From the NCBI GenBank assembly GCA_030693705.1, contig JAUYAB010000008.1:240861-304860 (forward strand): a stretch of 64,000 nucleotides of DNA. The letters run 5' to 3'. A program made the translations under genes and the position numbers. Below the pieces are notes generated by a model. The model saw only the letters and a list, made by a program, of their open reading frames with translations, was not told the origin of the DNA and did not search any database. Positions 36,570-47,200 of this stretch are shown here, one piece after another; within the stretch, counting starts at the first letter, position 1, and every line of letters starts with the position of its first letter. This DNA is from Ignavibacteria bacterium (GTDB lineage Bacteria > Bacteroidota > Ignavibacteria > Ignavibacteriales > Ignavibacteriaceae).

Positions 36570-39500
36570 CTACTTGTCTGCCTCAGGCAGAATTCCCAAT
36601 TTATAATTCCCGCTCAACCCGTTCACCTCCGGGTAATACATCAAGCTTGCTTCCGCCGGAAGCCACGAATAGGTTCCCGGAATTTGCGCTTTGATGATGT
36701 ACATAAATTCCATCTCCTTTTGCGGATACGTAACAAAGAACGCAATCTTTTCATCACGGATTTCTTTGGAGGCATAATTCCAGCGCCACGGCGCAATTTT
36801 CCCCCGCCGGATGAAATTTCCCTGGTAGCGGTCTTCTCCGTCAATGTTGTAATGCTCTTCGTCTTTCACAATTTCAAATCCGGAAGGGAATTGATCTTCA
36901 AGCATAAAATATTGGAACCCCTCTTCATTTGCTTTTACTGTTAGTTTAACAAAAACATCGTCTCCGCTCTTTAACGGGTTATTTATTTTTTCTTTTTTAT
37001 AGATGATACCGCTTTCACCTTTGAATTGCGTCAGCTTGTAATATTCCTTTTCAACAGTAAAAGAATTTTGCTTTACAACATTTTCCGGTTTGGCAAAGTA
37101 ACGGTTATAGCCGCTAAAATAAAGGGTTCCCTTGCCGCTTTTTACGATGGAAATTTTATTTTCATCGTTTTTCAATCGTTTTAATTTATCAACGCCGAAA
37201 GATAGTTTTTCATTTTCCTCAAAAATATTTTTCGTGTTGAATTGCTTCTCTGCTATTTTCTCATCATTCAGTAAAACAGAAACAGTGTAATCCGGTTCTA
37301 ATTCCTTCGTGATCTTTAGATAATCCGTGAGCGCAAAAAGCACTGATGCCGTTTGTTGTGTTGAGTTCCACGAATAACCTCTTTGCTGTTGCAATAACCA
37401 GCTAACAATTTTGGTGATCAACTGAGATTTTGCATCCGTGCTCAATAAATATTTAAGCGCAAATGCCGTGCTTTGAACTTTATCTTCTTGCCATGTGTAA
37501 TGCCACGATGTTCCTCCCCAATAGGCAAATTTATCGCTTGTGTTTACGTTGTTCATCAGCCGTTCATAAATTTTCTTTTCGTTTTCCTTATCGCCAAGCT
37601 TCTGATAAACCGAAGCAAGCAGCGCGAGTGTATAAGCGTTTGATTCTTTTTTTGAGATTTCATCAAGGAGCGATTTTGCTTCACCAAAATCTTTTACTTC
37701 ACCAGTAACCAATGAATAAAACATAAACGCGATGGTTGTCTGCTCTTCTTTCTTTACGGTTTTTAATTGCTGGAGAAGATTTTCTTTTCCTCTTTGAAAA
37801 ACTTCTTCACTGATTTCATATCCGGCAAGTTTGGCAAGACTCAATCCGTACACCACATACGCGGTCATGTAAGGATGGGTTTGATCGTTCTGCCACCAGC
37901 CCCAGCCGCCGTTTCCGTGTTGAAACGAATAAAGCCGCGATAGTCCTTTCTTTATAACATCGGGAAGCTCCTTAGTTGTTTTTTCTTTTAAAGGAATTTG
38001 CAACTCTTTAAAAGTATTCGCCACAATAATTGCCGGAAGAAATCTGCTCATCGTCTGCTCAACACAGCCGTAGGGATACGCAACCAGATCATCAACTGAT
38101 TTTAACATTGTGCCCGCCAGCGTTGGACTAAGCGAGAACGAAATTTCGGCAGAATGAAGATCAACATCTTTGGGAATTGTGAACGCAATATTTTCTTCGG
38201 AAGTATTTTCTTGAACAATAGCGTTCAACGCAATAGTTTGTTTAACGCCGTACGGAAGTATTGGAACAGAAACCTGCATTGCGTCGGACTCTTCATTCGT
38301 TAACGCTTCAACATAAATCTCCGCATCGCCCGTCGATTTTTCCACAAAAACTTTCCAGTCTATTCTCGCTTCATTATTTTCTTTTACCAAAATTTCATCT
38401 TTCTTGCCAAGGCTTGATGAAATGAGTTTTACGTTTTTCGATTTGAAAGCAATGTTAACTTTTTTGTTTTCATTAAGATAGTTGTGAATGTTCGTAGCTA
38501 TCAACAGCGTATCGCCTTCTCTAAAAAAGCGGGGAGTTTCTGTTCGCACTAAAAGATTTTTCCGCGCAATAATGATGTTCGTTCCCTGTCCAACTTCCGT
38601 GTTCTGAGTTATTCCGCGAACCGTTGCGCGCCACGAAGTTAGATTGTCGGGAAGCGTTAGAGAAATTTCCGCTTCGCCGTTTTCATCGGTAACAAAACTC
38701 GGCTGCCAGAAAGCGGCATCAACAAAATTTTTGCGAACTTCAGGCGGCACTAATTTGCCTTGCCCGGCTACCGTTGTTTCCATCATTTCTATTCGGCCTT
38801 GCACCGTTGCATTCGTCATACTTTTAAGTATTATTGGTCTTATGCGTGTAGTTGTGGAACTTGCATCATTCACTAAGATTTTAAGGCAATCAAAACTTGA
38901 AAGCTTTAACTCTTCAAAATTCATTTCCTTTTTTTTCACCGAAACATTTTTTAGAAAGCCAAATTCTCCTTCTTTTGATAACAACCAAAATTCGTAGTCT
39001 CCTCTGGATATATTTTTGAAAACAAATTTACCATCTGGTTGAACTTTGATAATGTAATAGCCATCTTCATTAACCAACAAAAAATAGCCATCAATTTTAA
39101 CTGATAACGAATTAATCGAAACAGTATCATACTCTCCAATATCAAAAACAATTTTTCCTTCAAGCGAATAATCGCCTATTTTTTTTCGTTCTTTCATCTT
39201 TAATAGATTCTTATCGAGAAAAGAAGTTGCTCTGCTTTCGGATGAAAAGCTATTCCCGGCTAGTGTTGATGTAGTCGGGATATAAGCATATTCCGGCTTG
39301 TAAAAATAATTTTGAATATTTTCAGTCTGCTCTTCTTGAATTGCATAAATGCTCTCGTCAACTAAACCGAGAGAAAGTTCGGTGTTTGCCACCGGATTTC
39401 CATTGTTGTTTTTAACCGAAATTCTGTAAGCCGCTTTTTCACCGGGTTTGTAAATTCCTTTACTTGGCTTTATTTCTAACGAAAGGTAATTGTCTCTGTT

Positions 39501-41540
39501 GAGTACGACAATCGTTTTTGAATTTGAATAGAGTCTTCTCTCATACACAAAAAGTATTGCAAGTGAAAAATTCGGACAGAATTTCTCCGTCAGTTTTTGT
39601 TTTATAACGAGAGTGTTTCCCACTACAGAATATTTCTGAAACCCTAAAAACGATTTCTTCTCAAACGAAACAAAAACATCTATGTTATTTTTCGGAAGAG
39701 AAATAATTGCGGTAAGCGTATCCCCCATTTCATAAGAATCTTTATCTGTATTTATTTCAATTCCATTACTTGTCCGCTGGTAAAAGAAATTCTCTTTATC
39801 ATTAACAAAGAACGAACCTGAGGCGGAAGTTTCATTCTTATTGCTATCAACAGCAATAACGATAAAATTGTAATAGCCAATCTCTTTCGGTTGAAACGTT
39901 ATGTTTGCTTTTCCATTTTTATCGGTTAAACCTGAAAACTTTTCAACGGTTTCTTCAAATTTGATTTCTGAACGGGCGACTTTGTTGATAATTACTTTGA
40001 ACTCCGTTTGCACCGGTTGTTGAGAAAAGTCAAATGCATTGATGCGAAGATGGATGGAATCGCCAAGGGATAGAAAATATTTATCTGATGAAGCGGAGAG
40101 CGAAAAAGCACCGCGAGTAACAAAAACGCTGGTCGAGTTTGATATAGCCCGCCGCGAAGCATCTTCAACCTGGGCGGAAATTTCATAGGTGAAATCAAAT
40201 TCGGTCGGTTTCTCCGCAGAAAATTCAAATTGAAATTCTCCTTTTTCGTTCACCTCGCCCTCTATCTGTTTAATAAAATCCTGTTGCCCGTAAGATGAAT
40301 AACCAATCTTATCAAAGCTTCCGTAAAACCAGCGGTATTCCGACCAATACCACCAGGGGATCCAAAATCTTTTTTTGAAAATTTGCACCATTACTTTTGC
40401 AGAGGTTACCGGAGAACCGAAATAGTAATCAGCTTTTACCGTTCCTGAGATTGTTTCTAAACCGGAATAATTTTTCTTTGTGGTTGATACTTCAACTTTG
40501 TATTCGGGCTTTTTGTATTCTTCAACTTCAAACGAACCGTAAAAAGGTTGTTCGCCATGCGAAACTTGAATGTTATAATATCCAATTTCAGCTTCTGCAT
40601 CCAAAACAAGCTCGCCCCAAATGCTGCCGAAATCATTCGTCTTAAACGTACCCGAAAAAACTTCTGCATTTTTGGGCGAACGGATGACGACTTTGCATTC
40701 TTCATCTTTTAGAACGGAAAAATCAAACTCATTTTTCTTACGCAAAATACTTTTGAAAAAGACTTTTTGCCCGGGTCGGTAAACCGGCTGGTTGGTGAAT
40801 GTGTAAGCAGTGTATAGTTCGGACTCATCTTCAAAAAAGAAGTAAGGATTGCTGAAAACAACTTCGTCTCCACTTTCTGCCGTAATTAAAATTTCTGCCG
40901 CAATTAAAAGGGGCTCATTCCCTTTTAGCTTTTCGGTTGTTTTCAATAAGAAGAGACCATCTTCATCGGCAGTTCCCGATGCAATTAAAGAGTCTTTTTT
41001 ATAAAAACTGAATTTGGTTTCCGGAATAAACTTTCCTGTTCCGGCATTGACTAAGAAAGCTAAAACCTCCGAGTTCGAATTCTTATAGATCAAAGCATAA
41101 TTAGAAACCACAATCGGGCAGTAAGCAACCTGGTCATCACGCAGAGCTTGAAGAATGTAAATTCCCGGTTTATCAACCGGTTTAATATTGATTTTGTTAT
41201 CATACCAATTGCCTGAAGTTCTTGAAAGAACTTCATTCCATTCTCGCTCAAGTGAAAAGTATTTGGTAAGAAGTTCTTTATCTTTTCCCCAGATATCAAA
41301 ATTGTTGCGTATCCGGGCAGCCATTCCGCTCTTTAATAAATTAACCGGATCGTTTAGCTTGAGGAGTCGAAAGGTGAAGCTTTTCACTTCCGGCGGGGCG
41401 TAAAGGGAAATGATAATTTTTTCACCGGTTCCGAATGTTGAATAGTTTGAAAGTGAAAATTTTAATTGTTCGCTTTGCGAAAAGAGGAGTGAAGTTATGA
41501 TGAGAAATAGTAACACGATGAAAAGATACGTTGCCTTCAT
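36570..41540 (-). CDS. Bacterial alpha-2-macroglobulin family protein
   Basis: A 1656-aa protein with a signal peptide (1-22, ..SLLFSQ; no lipobox) and a chain of macroglobulin beta-sandwich domains, including the MG2-type VYRPGQKVFFKSILR (near 252). The thioester motif GCVEQ lies near residue 1157, followed by the alpha/alpha thioester-domain barrel and C-terminal domains. Such proteins trap attacking proteases. The usual partner PBP1c is not adjacent. The last codons (LPEADK) are supplied by a hairpin repeat (36572-36591) also found in two attC sites. Confidence 0.92.
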   Translation of the reverse strand: MKATYLFIVLLFLIITSLLFSQSEQLKFSLSNYSTFGTGEKIIISLYAPPEVKSFTFRLLKLNDPVNLLKSGMAARIRNNFDIWGKDKELLTKYFSLEREWNEVLSRTSGNWYDNKINIKPVDKPGIYILQALRDDQVAYCPIVVSNYALIYKNSNSEVLAFLVNAGTGKFIPETKFSFYKKDSLIASGTADEDGLFLLKTTEKLKGNEPLLIAAEILITAESGDEVVFSNPYFFFEDESELYTAYTFTNQPVYRPGQKVFFKSILRKKNEFDFSVLKDEECKVVIRSPKNAEVFSGTFKTNDFGSIWGELVLDAEAEIGYYNIQVSHGEQPFYGSFEVEEYKKPEYKVEVSTTKKNYSGLETISGTVKADYYFGSPVTSAKVMVQIFKKRFWIPWWYWSEYRWFYGSFDKIGYSSYGQQDFIKQIEGEVNEKGEFQFEFSAEKPTEFDFTYEISAQVEDASRRAISNSTSVFVTRGAFSLSASSDKYFLSLGDSIHLRINAFDFSQQPVQTEFKVIINKVARSEIKFEETVEKFSGLTDKNGKANITFQPKEIGYYNFIVIAVDSNKNETSASGSFFVNDKENFFYQRTSNGIEINTDKDSYEMGDTLTAIISLPKNNIDVFVSFEKKSFLGFQKYSVVGNTLVIKQKLTEKFCPNFSLAILFVYERRLYSNSKTIVVLNRDNYLSLEIKPSKGIYKPGEKAAYRISVKNNNGNPVANTELSLGLVDESIYAIQEEQTENIQNYFYKPEYAYIPTTSTLAGNSFSSESRATSFLDKNLLKMKERKKIGDYSLEGKIVFDIGEYDTVSINSLSVKIDGYFLLVNEDGYYIIKVQPDGKFVFKNISRGDYEFWLLSKEGEFGFLKNVSVKKKEMNFEELKLSSFDCLKILVNDASSTTTRIRPIILKSMTNATVQGRIEMMETTVAGQGKLVPPEVRKNFVDAAFWQPSFVTDENGEAEISLTLPDNLTSWRATVRGITQNTEVGQGTNIIIARKNLLVRTETPRFFREGDTLLIATNIHNYLNENKKVNIAFKSKNVKLISSSLGKKDEILVKENNEARIDWKVFVEKSTGDAEIYVEALTNEESDAMQVSVPILPYGVKQTIALNAIVQENTSEENIAFTIPKDVDLHSAEISFSLSPTLAGTMLKSVDDLVAYPYGCVEQTMSRFLPAIIVANTFKELQIPLKEKTTKELPDVIKKGLSRLYSFQHGNGGWGWWQNDQTHPYMTAYVVYGLSLAKLAGYEISEEVFQRGKENLLQQLKTVKKEEQTTIAFMFYSLVTGEVKDFGEAKSLLDEISKKESNAYTLALLASVYQKLGDKENEKKIYERLMNNVNTSDKFAYWGGTSWHYTWQEDKVQSTAFALKYLLSTDAKSQLITKIVSWLLQQQRGYSWNSTQQTASVLFALTDYLKITKELEPDYTVSVLLNDEKIAEKQFNTKNIFEENEKLSFGVDKLKRLKNDENKISIVKSGKGTLYFSGYNRYFAKPENVVKQNSFTVEKEYYKLTQFKGESGIIYKKEKINNPLKSGDDVFVKLTVKANEEGFQYFMLEDQFPSGFEIVKDEEHYNIDGEDRYQGNFIRRGKIAPWRWNYASKEIRDEKIAFFVTYPQKEMEFMYIIKAQIPGTYSWLPAEASLMYYPEVNGLSGNYKLGILPEADK
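36572..36591. repeat. Short hairpin repeat at the end of the alpha-2-macroglobulin gene
   Basis: ACTTGTCTGCCtcaGGCAGA, a TCTGCC/GGCAGA hairpin nearly identical to the hairpins at 60041-60060 and 63890-63909 inside attC sites. Here it encodes the protein's last residues and its stop. Confidence 0.7.
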
Positions 41541-41715
41541 ATAGCTGCCCTATCATTTATAAATGTTACCTGAAATTTAACAAATTAGTCTATGCAACAA
41601 AATGATTTTTATTTTCTTGAAGTGGTAGAGACAAAAAACCCAAAACCCGACCAACACACCGATAAAGTCGGATATTTGGCATTTTTGTAAAACTTGAGTT
41701 GAGGCTTCGGTAGTA

Positions 41716-41746
41716 TTGAAATCCAGCCCTCATAGCTCTATCTTTG
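41716..41746 (+). promoter_or_regulatory. rlpA promoter (Bacteroidota type)
   Basis: TTG (41716-41718), exactly 20 bp, TATCTTTG (41739-41746), matching the Bacteroidota consensus TTG-N20-TAnnTTTG, 29 bp before the rlpA start. Confidence 0.75.
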
Positions 41747-41775
41747 TATCGTTCAAAAACAAAAAAGAGGATTAA

Positions 41776-42267
41776 TTGAAGTCATTAGCAAAAGTATTGC
41801 TTTTCAGCCTTCTTTTAATTTTGGCAGGTTTTACCGCAGTCGAGCAGACAACCCCTGAAGAGAACGAGCCAAAAATAAAGGAAGCTGTCCCGGCTATTGA
41901 TGTAATTAATAACGAACAAACTACAGTAATTAATTACATCCGTAAAGGAGAAATGAAAGCTTCGTGGTATGGACCCAGATTTCATGGCAGAACAACAGCA
42001 AACGGCGAGAAATTTGATCAGGAAGCTTTAACAGCCGCTCACAAAACCTTACGATTCGGAACGCTGCTCAGGCTTACAAATCCGGCGACCGATAAAAGTG
42101 TTATCGTAAGAATCAATGACCGCGGTCCTTATGTTCGCGGAAGAAATATTGATGTGTCTCAAGAAGCGGCTAGTGAATTAGGGATGTTACACAAAGGACT
42201 TGCCAGACTAAAAGTAGAGCAAGTCAGCCTTAAAGGCGTAAACTTTCCCGCAATTCATTTGAATTAA
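41776..42267 (+). CDS. rlpA: RlpA-like lytic transglycosylase / septal ring protein
   Basis: A 163-aa protein starting at a TTG with AGAGG 5 bp upstream. A signal peptide (1-22) precedes a double-psi beta-barrel (about 57-155) with ASWYGPRFHGRTTANGE, LRFGTLLRLTN and the RlpA signature VRINDRGPYVRGRNIDVS. RlpA cleaves denuded peptidoglycan at the division site. No SPOR domain is present, so it is the short form. A good terminator follows. Confidence 0.9.
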   Translation: MKSLAKVLLFSLLLILAGFTAVEQTTPEENEPKIKEAVPAIDVINNEQTTVINYIRKGEMKASWYGPRFHGRTTANGEKFDQEALTAAHKTLRFGTLLRLTNPATDKSVIVRINDRGPYVRGRNIDVSQEAASELGMLHKGLARLKVEQVSLKGVNFPAIHLN

Positions 42268-42287
42268 AAGTAAGTGTTTCTAAAAAG

Positions 42288-42315
42288 AAAACCCGGCTTT
42301 CTCAAGTCGGGTTTT
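42288..42315 (+). terminator. rlpA terminator
   Basis: AAAACCCG (42288-42295) pairs with CGGGTTTT (42308-42315) around a 12-base loop, followed by a T-run. It also lies at the 3' end of the convergent phosphoesterase gene and could serve both. Confidence 0.8.
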
Positions 42316-42345
42316 TTGTTTTAAAAGAAATTGATCAATCCAATT

Positions 42346-43491
42346 TTACTTAAACTCAATTTTGAAATTGATGACTTCGGCATCGCTCCCGATCTTTACG
42401 GGTGGTCCCCAGGTTCCAACTCCGCTGGAAACATAGAAATTGGTGTTGTTAATTTTCTTATATCCCCAGCTCAATTCATAAATCATTTTGGTGATAAAGT
42501 TGAAGGGCCACATTTGCCCATGATGCGTGTGTCCGGAAAGTTGAAGATCAACATTTTCCGCTGCTGTTTCAGCAAGATGGAACGGCTGGTGATCGAGCAA
42601 AATTATTGGGAGATCTTTCCTTGCCGCTGCGATTAATTCTGCAACCGACTTCCTTTTCCCGTGGGCAAATCCAACAATGCTTCCGTCTTCTCTTCCAATA
42701 ATTTGAACTGAATTTGCGATTGTAATCATGCTGTCGCGAAGGACTTTTACGTTATTTTCATTCAGGAATTTGTCCGCATCGTTTACGTTTACGATAAATT
42801 CGTGATTCCCGTTAATGGTGTAAACGCCATACTTTGCCTTTAACAGGCGAAGTTCAGTATCAATACCAATTCGTTTAAGCTGGTTTGATTTATCGTCAAT
42901 AACATCGCCACCAATAAGAATAATATCGGGTTTTACTTCTTCCGCAAGTTCGATGATCTTCTTTGCAATTCTTCCATTATTTACCGGAGTAAAATGAGCA
43001 TCGGAGAAATAAAGGATGTTAAGGGAATCCAGCGAAGAATTCTTCTTCTGAATTGAAAGTTGGATTGTTTTCAGCTTAATATTGTTGGCGTTGAAGTATC
43101 CATACGTAACCGTTATGAAAACCAGAAGCAGAACACCCAAACCGGTCAGTAATTTTGTCTTTGCATAATCTTGAAAAAGAAATTGTGGCAAAAACGGAAA
43201 AAACCGGTGAACAAGCATGGATAGATCAATTATCAGGATTGATAGAATAAAATAAAGGAGAAATGCAAACCAGAAAGAACCGATCCAAAGGAACGTATCA
43301 TACAAAATCGAGTTTACATTCGAGAGGAGACTTTTGGTTAAGATGTATGAAGATGCCGCAAGAATAAATAGAGCCGAGAAGAGTAGTTTTGCATAAAGTG
43401 AGTGAAACTGAAACGCCTGCATCGCCCGAACATAAACGTAAAAGTTCGCCGAACCGTAAACGAGTAAAAAGATTGTGAAAAAGATTGCCAT
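42346..43491 (-). CDS. Membrane-anchored metallophosphoesterase
   Basis: A 381-aa protein with about four membrane helices in the first 140 residues and a calcineurin-like phosphoesterase domain after them. The metal motifs are all present: YFSDAHF (DxH), GGDVID, GNHE and the paired GHTHHGQMWPF. Relatives of the YkuE type act on UDP-sugars or phospholipid-linked substrates at the membrane. It is monocistronic by spacing. The substrate is unknown. Confidence 0.9.
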   Translation of the reverse strand: MAIFFTIFLLVYGSANFYVYVRAMQAFQFHSLYAKLLFSALFILAASSYILTKSLLSNVNSILYDTFLWIGSFWFAFLLYFILSILIIDLSMLVHRFFPFLPQFLFQDYAKTKLLTGLGVLLLVFITVTYGYFNANNIKLKTIQLSIQKKNSSLDSLNILYFSDAHFTPVNNGRIAKKIIELAEEVKPDIILIGGDVIDDKSNQLKRIGIDTELRLLKAKYGVYTINGNHEFIVNVNDADKFLNENNVKVLRDSMITIANSVQIIGREDGSIVGFAHGKRKSVAELIAAARKDLPIILLDHQPFHLAETAAENVDLQLSGHTHHGQMWPFNFITKMIYELSWGYKKINNTNFYVSSGVGTWGPPVKIGSDAEVINFKIEFK

Positions 43492-43616
43492 AGTTTTTAG
43501 TTTTTTATGTTACAACAGTGGAGGAAAATGATAAGTTCAAAATTGGTCATTGGTCATTCGTCATTATCAAGGAATCTCTATTACAAATGACTGATGACCA
43601 TTAACAAATTGCTTTG

Positions 43617-43862
43617 TTATGAAGCTAATGAATAATTATTGTATTTGGCGACAAAAAAATCTTGTCTCTGCTTTTTTACAGTGATTACAATTTCTTCAAG
43701 CTTGGTGGCAACGACATCAGAAATCCACTCTTCTCCACATTGCTGACAAATAGTTGCAGGAACTTCCTTAACAATAATGACCCCTTGATTATAATTTGCG
43801 GTAAAACTCGTTTCCGATTCCGTTTTTAATCCGCCGCAAATCGGGCAAATATCTTTTTTCAT
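43617..43862 (-). CDS. YgiT-type zinc-finger protein (MqsA-like antitoxin)
   Basis: An 81-aa protein with two CxxC zinc knuckles, CPICGG (about 5-10) and CQQCGEEW (about 39-46), and the helical tail of YgiT/MqsA N-terminal domains. Its start overlaps the DUF4258 stop by 4 bp, forming a pair typical of type II toxin-antitoxin modules where the DUF4258 protein is the RelE-like toxin. The C-terminal HTH of full MqsA is missing. Confidence 0.85.
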   Translation of the reverse strand: MKKDICPICGGLKTESETSFTANYNQGVIIVKEVPATICQQCGEEWISDVVATKLEEIVITVKKQRQDFFVAKYNNYSLAS

Positions 43863-44173
43863 GATTTTCTTCTCGTTTTAAAATCTTTTTTAAAAATTTC
43901 CAATGATGGTTCATAAACTGTAATGATAAAGACTTTTCCTTTATTCGAGTCTATGGCGGCGACTACATGGAGTGGTCTGCTGTTTACCAGCTTGAAAAAC
44001 AATGCGCTGGGAAAGGGTTTATCCTTTGGGTAGTTATTTATCAATTCACCATTCAATAGAACTTCTTTAACATCGTTTCTTGAAATATCTCGTTCAAGCA
44101 TTCTTTCAAATACATGTTTTCTCCATTCAATTGAATTGGAAGCTACACATTCTTTTAAGAGTTTGATATTCAT
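43859..44173 (-). CDS. DUF4258 protein (RelE-like toxin candidate)
   Basis: The ATG at 44173 (104 aa) is preferred over an upstream start, because MNIKLLKECV is the natural family start. The domain reads WRKHVFERMLERDISRNDVKEVLLNGELI, then LHVVAAIDSNKGKVFIITVYEP, the beta-sheet core of DUF4258, distantly RelE-like. It is coupled to the YgiT zinc-finger gene and lies 118 bp from carB. Confidence 0.8.
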   Translation of the reverse strand: MNIKLLKECVASNSIEWRKHVFERMLERDISRNDVKEVLLNGELINNYPKDKPFPSALFFKLVNSRPLHVVAAIDSNKGKVFIITVYEPSLEIFKKDFKTRRKS

Positions 44174-44291
44174 GGTGTAAATATATTCAAAGAAAATAAA
44201 TTTTCTAATGCATTTCAATGTTCTAAAAGATGGAAAATCCGGTTAAAAGTTGATTTGCACTTTTTACTTTCATCTTGCTACTTTCAACTGC

Positions 44292-47200
44292 CTACATGTA
44301 CTCATCCCAACTTTTTACATGCAATTCGCCTGAAAGATATTTGCGCAGAGATTTTACAAACCGCTTTGCAAATTGAAGATTGGTGATAAGCGGAATGTTC
44401 AAATCAACTGCACGGCGGCGGACCAGGTAATCGCTGTCGAGCTCTTCTTTCTCAGAAGTTTTTGGAATGTTGATCACCAGATCAATCTTTCCATCTTGTA
44501 AGTGGGAAAGTATTCCCGGCTCTTGATTATCGAACGGGCGATGAAGCGTTTCAACTTCAATTCCACTTTCGCCGTAAAAGTCGGCGGTTCCTTTGGTGCC
44601 GTAAAACTTCAATCCCATTTTTCGGAGTGTTTTTAATTCTTCCAGAAATTCTGCCTTCTCTTTCAAAGTTCCCGTTGAAAGCAAAACACCTTTCTGCGGA
44701 ATTTTAAATCCCACCGATAACATACTCTTCAAAAATGCTTCGTTAAAATCATCACCAAGACAAGCGACTTCTCCGGTTGATGACATTTCCACACCCACAA
44801 CCGGATCGCTTCCTTTTAATCTTGTAAAAGAAAATTGAGAAGCTTTAACACCAACGTAATCCAGGTCGAAAGATGATTTATCGATCTTCGGAAGCTTCTG
44901 CCCCATAATTAATTTTGTTGCAATGTCAATGAAATTGATCTTCAAAACTTTTGATACAAAAGGAAAACTTCGCGAAGCGCGGAGGTTGCACTCGATTACT
45001 TTAACGTCGTTATCTTTAGCGATAAACTGCATGTTGAACGGACCGGTAATTTCCAGTTCCCGTGCAATTTCTTTTGTAATGATTTTTACGCGCCGCATGG
45101 TTTCCAAATACGTTCTTTGCGGTGGAAGTACGATCGTCGCATCTCCGCTGTGTACGCCTGCGTTTTCAACATGTTCCGAAATTGCGTAGCAATAAAGTTC
45201 GCCGTTATCGGCAACGGCATCAACTTCAATTTCGCGTGCATCGGTAATAAACTTGCTTATAACAACGGGATGTTCCTGGCTGATATCTGAAGCTTTCTTC
45301 AAATATTCTTCAAGTTCATTTTCCGTAAGCACGATGCTCATTGCCGCGCCGCTTAAAACATAACTCGGACGGATCAGAACAGGGTAACCAACATTGTCGG
45401 CAAACTTTTTCGCTTCTTCTAAATTCGTCAGCTCATTCCACTCAGGCTGGTCAATATCAAGTTGATCTAAAATTTGCGAGAACTTGTGGCGGTTTTCGGC
45501 GTTATCAATTTTTGCCGGAGAAGTTCCGAGAATGTTTACGCCTTTGTTAAATAATTTTACCGCAAGATTGTTCGGAATCTGTCCTCCCATCGAAACAATA
45601 ACGCCAAGCGGATTTTCTTTTTCATAAATATCAAGCACCCGTTCAAGACTCATTTCTTCAAAATATAATTTATCGCAAATGTCATGGTCGGTGCTAACGG
45701 TTTCCGGGTTGTAGTTAATCATAATGGTTTTGTAATTCAGTTTGCCCAGAGTTAAAACTGAATTAACGCAGCACCAATCAAACTCTACCGAAGAGCCAAT
45801 GCGGTACGCTCCGCCGCCGAGAACGATGACCTGCCCAGCGGTCAGGCAAGTCTGATTTTCTTCTTTGGTCGCTATATCATCTTCTTTTCCGTTGTAGGTC
45901 ATGTACAAATAATTTGTCTGCGCCGGATATTCTGCCGCAAGCGTATCGATTTGTTTTACAAAGGGAACGATGTTAAAGTCTTTTCTTTTTGAACGAACTT
46001 CGAACTCGCCGGAGTTTGTAAGCAGAGCAATTTGCTTGTCGGAAAATCCTTTCTGTTTCGCTTCGAGTAATAATTCCGCATCAACATCTTCAAGCTTCGG
46101 CTTTCTTAATTTATTTTGAAGATCGATGATGTTCTTCATTTTGAATAAGAACCATCGGTCAATTTTTGTTAACTCGTGCAAGCGGTCAACGGTGTACCCT
46201 TCTTCAATAGCTTTTGCGAGAAGAGAGATGCGTTTGTCGGTTGGCTTGGCGAGCAAATCGTCGGTAATTTTTGTGTCGAGATCGTTAACCGTAAATCCAT
46301 TGTAACCGACATCGAGCATACGCATTGCTTTTTGCAGCACTTCTTCAAATGTTCTGCCAATTGACATTACTTCTCCGACAGATTTCATTTCACTGCCGAG
46401 CTGTGTAGAAACCGCCTTGAATTTCTGTAAATCCCAGCGGGGATATTTTAGAACTACGTAATCCAGCGCAGGTTCAAAACAGGAGGAAGTTTCTTTAGTG
46501 ATGCTGTTTTCTATTTCATTTAAATTATAACCGAGCGAAAGTTTTGTAGCGACAAAAGCAAGAGGATAGCCGGTTGCTTTTGAAGCAAGTGCTGAGCTTC
46601 GACTAAGACGCGCGTTTACTTCTATAATTCTGTAATCATCAGAGTGCGGATCGAGCGCATATTGAATATTGCATTCGCCAACAATTCCGAGGTGACGGAT
46701 AAGTTTTATTCCGATAGAACGAAGTTTGAAATTCTCGTGCGATGAAAGTGTTTGCACCGGAGCAACAACTACGCTATCGCCGGTGTGTATTCCCATCGGA
46801 TCGACATTTTCCATGTTGCAAATAGTGATGCAGTTGTTGTAGCGGTCGCGGACGATCTCGTATTCAACTTCTTTCCAGCCGTAAAGCGATTCTTCAATTA
46901 AAATTTGCTTTGTAAACGAGAAGGCGCGCTTAGCTTTATCAACTAATTCCTCTTTGTTGTTTACGATTCCGGAGCCGAGTCCGCCGAGCGCGTACGCGAT
47001 GCGCACCATCAGCGGGTAGCCGATGATTTTTCCTGCCGCTATTGCTTCTTCAATATTGGTAACCGTTTTGCTCCGCGCCACTTTTAGTCCGACTTCATTC
47101 ACGCGTTTTGCAAAAAGGAATCGGTCTTCGGTATCTTTTATCGCTTCGACAGAAGTGCCTAACACTTTTACGTTATGCTTTTCTAAAATTCCCCGGTCGA

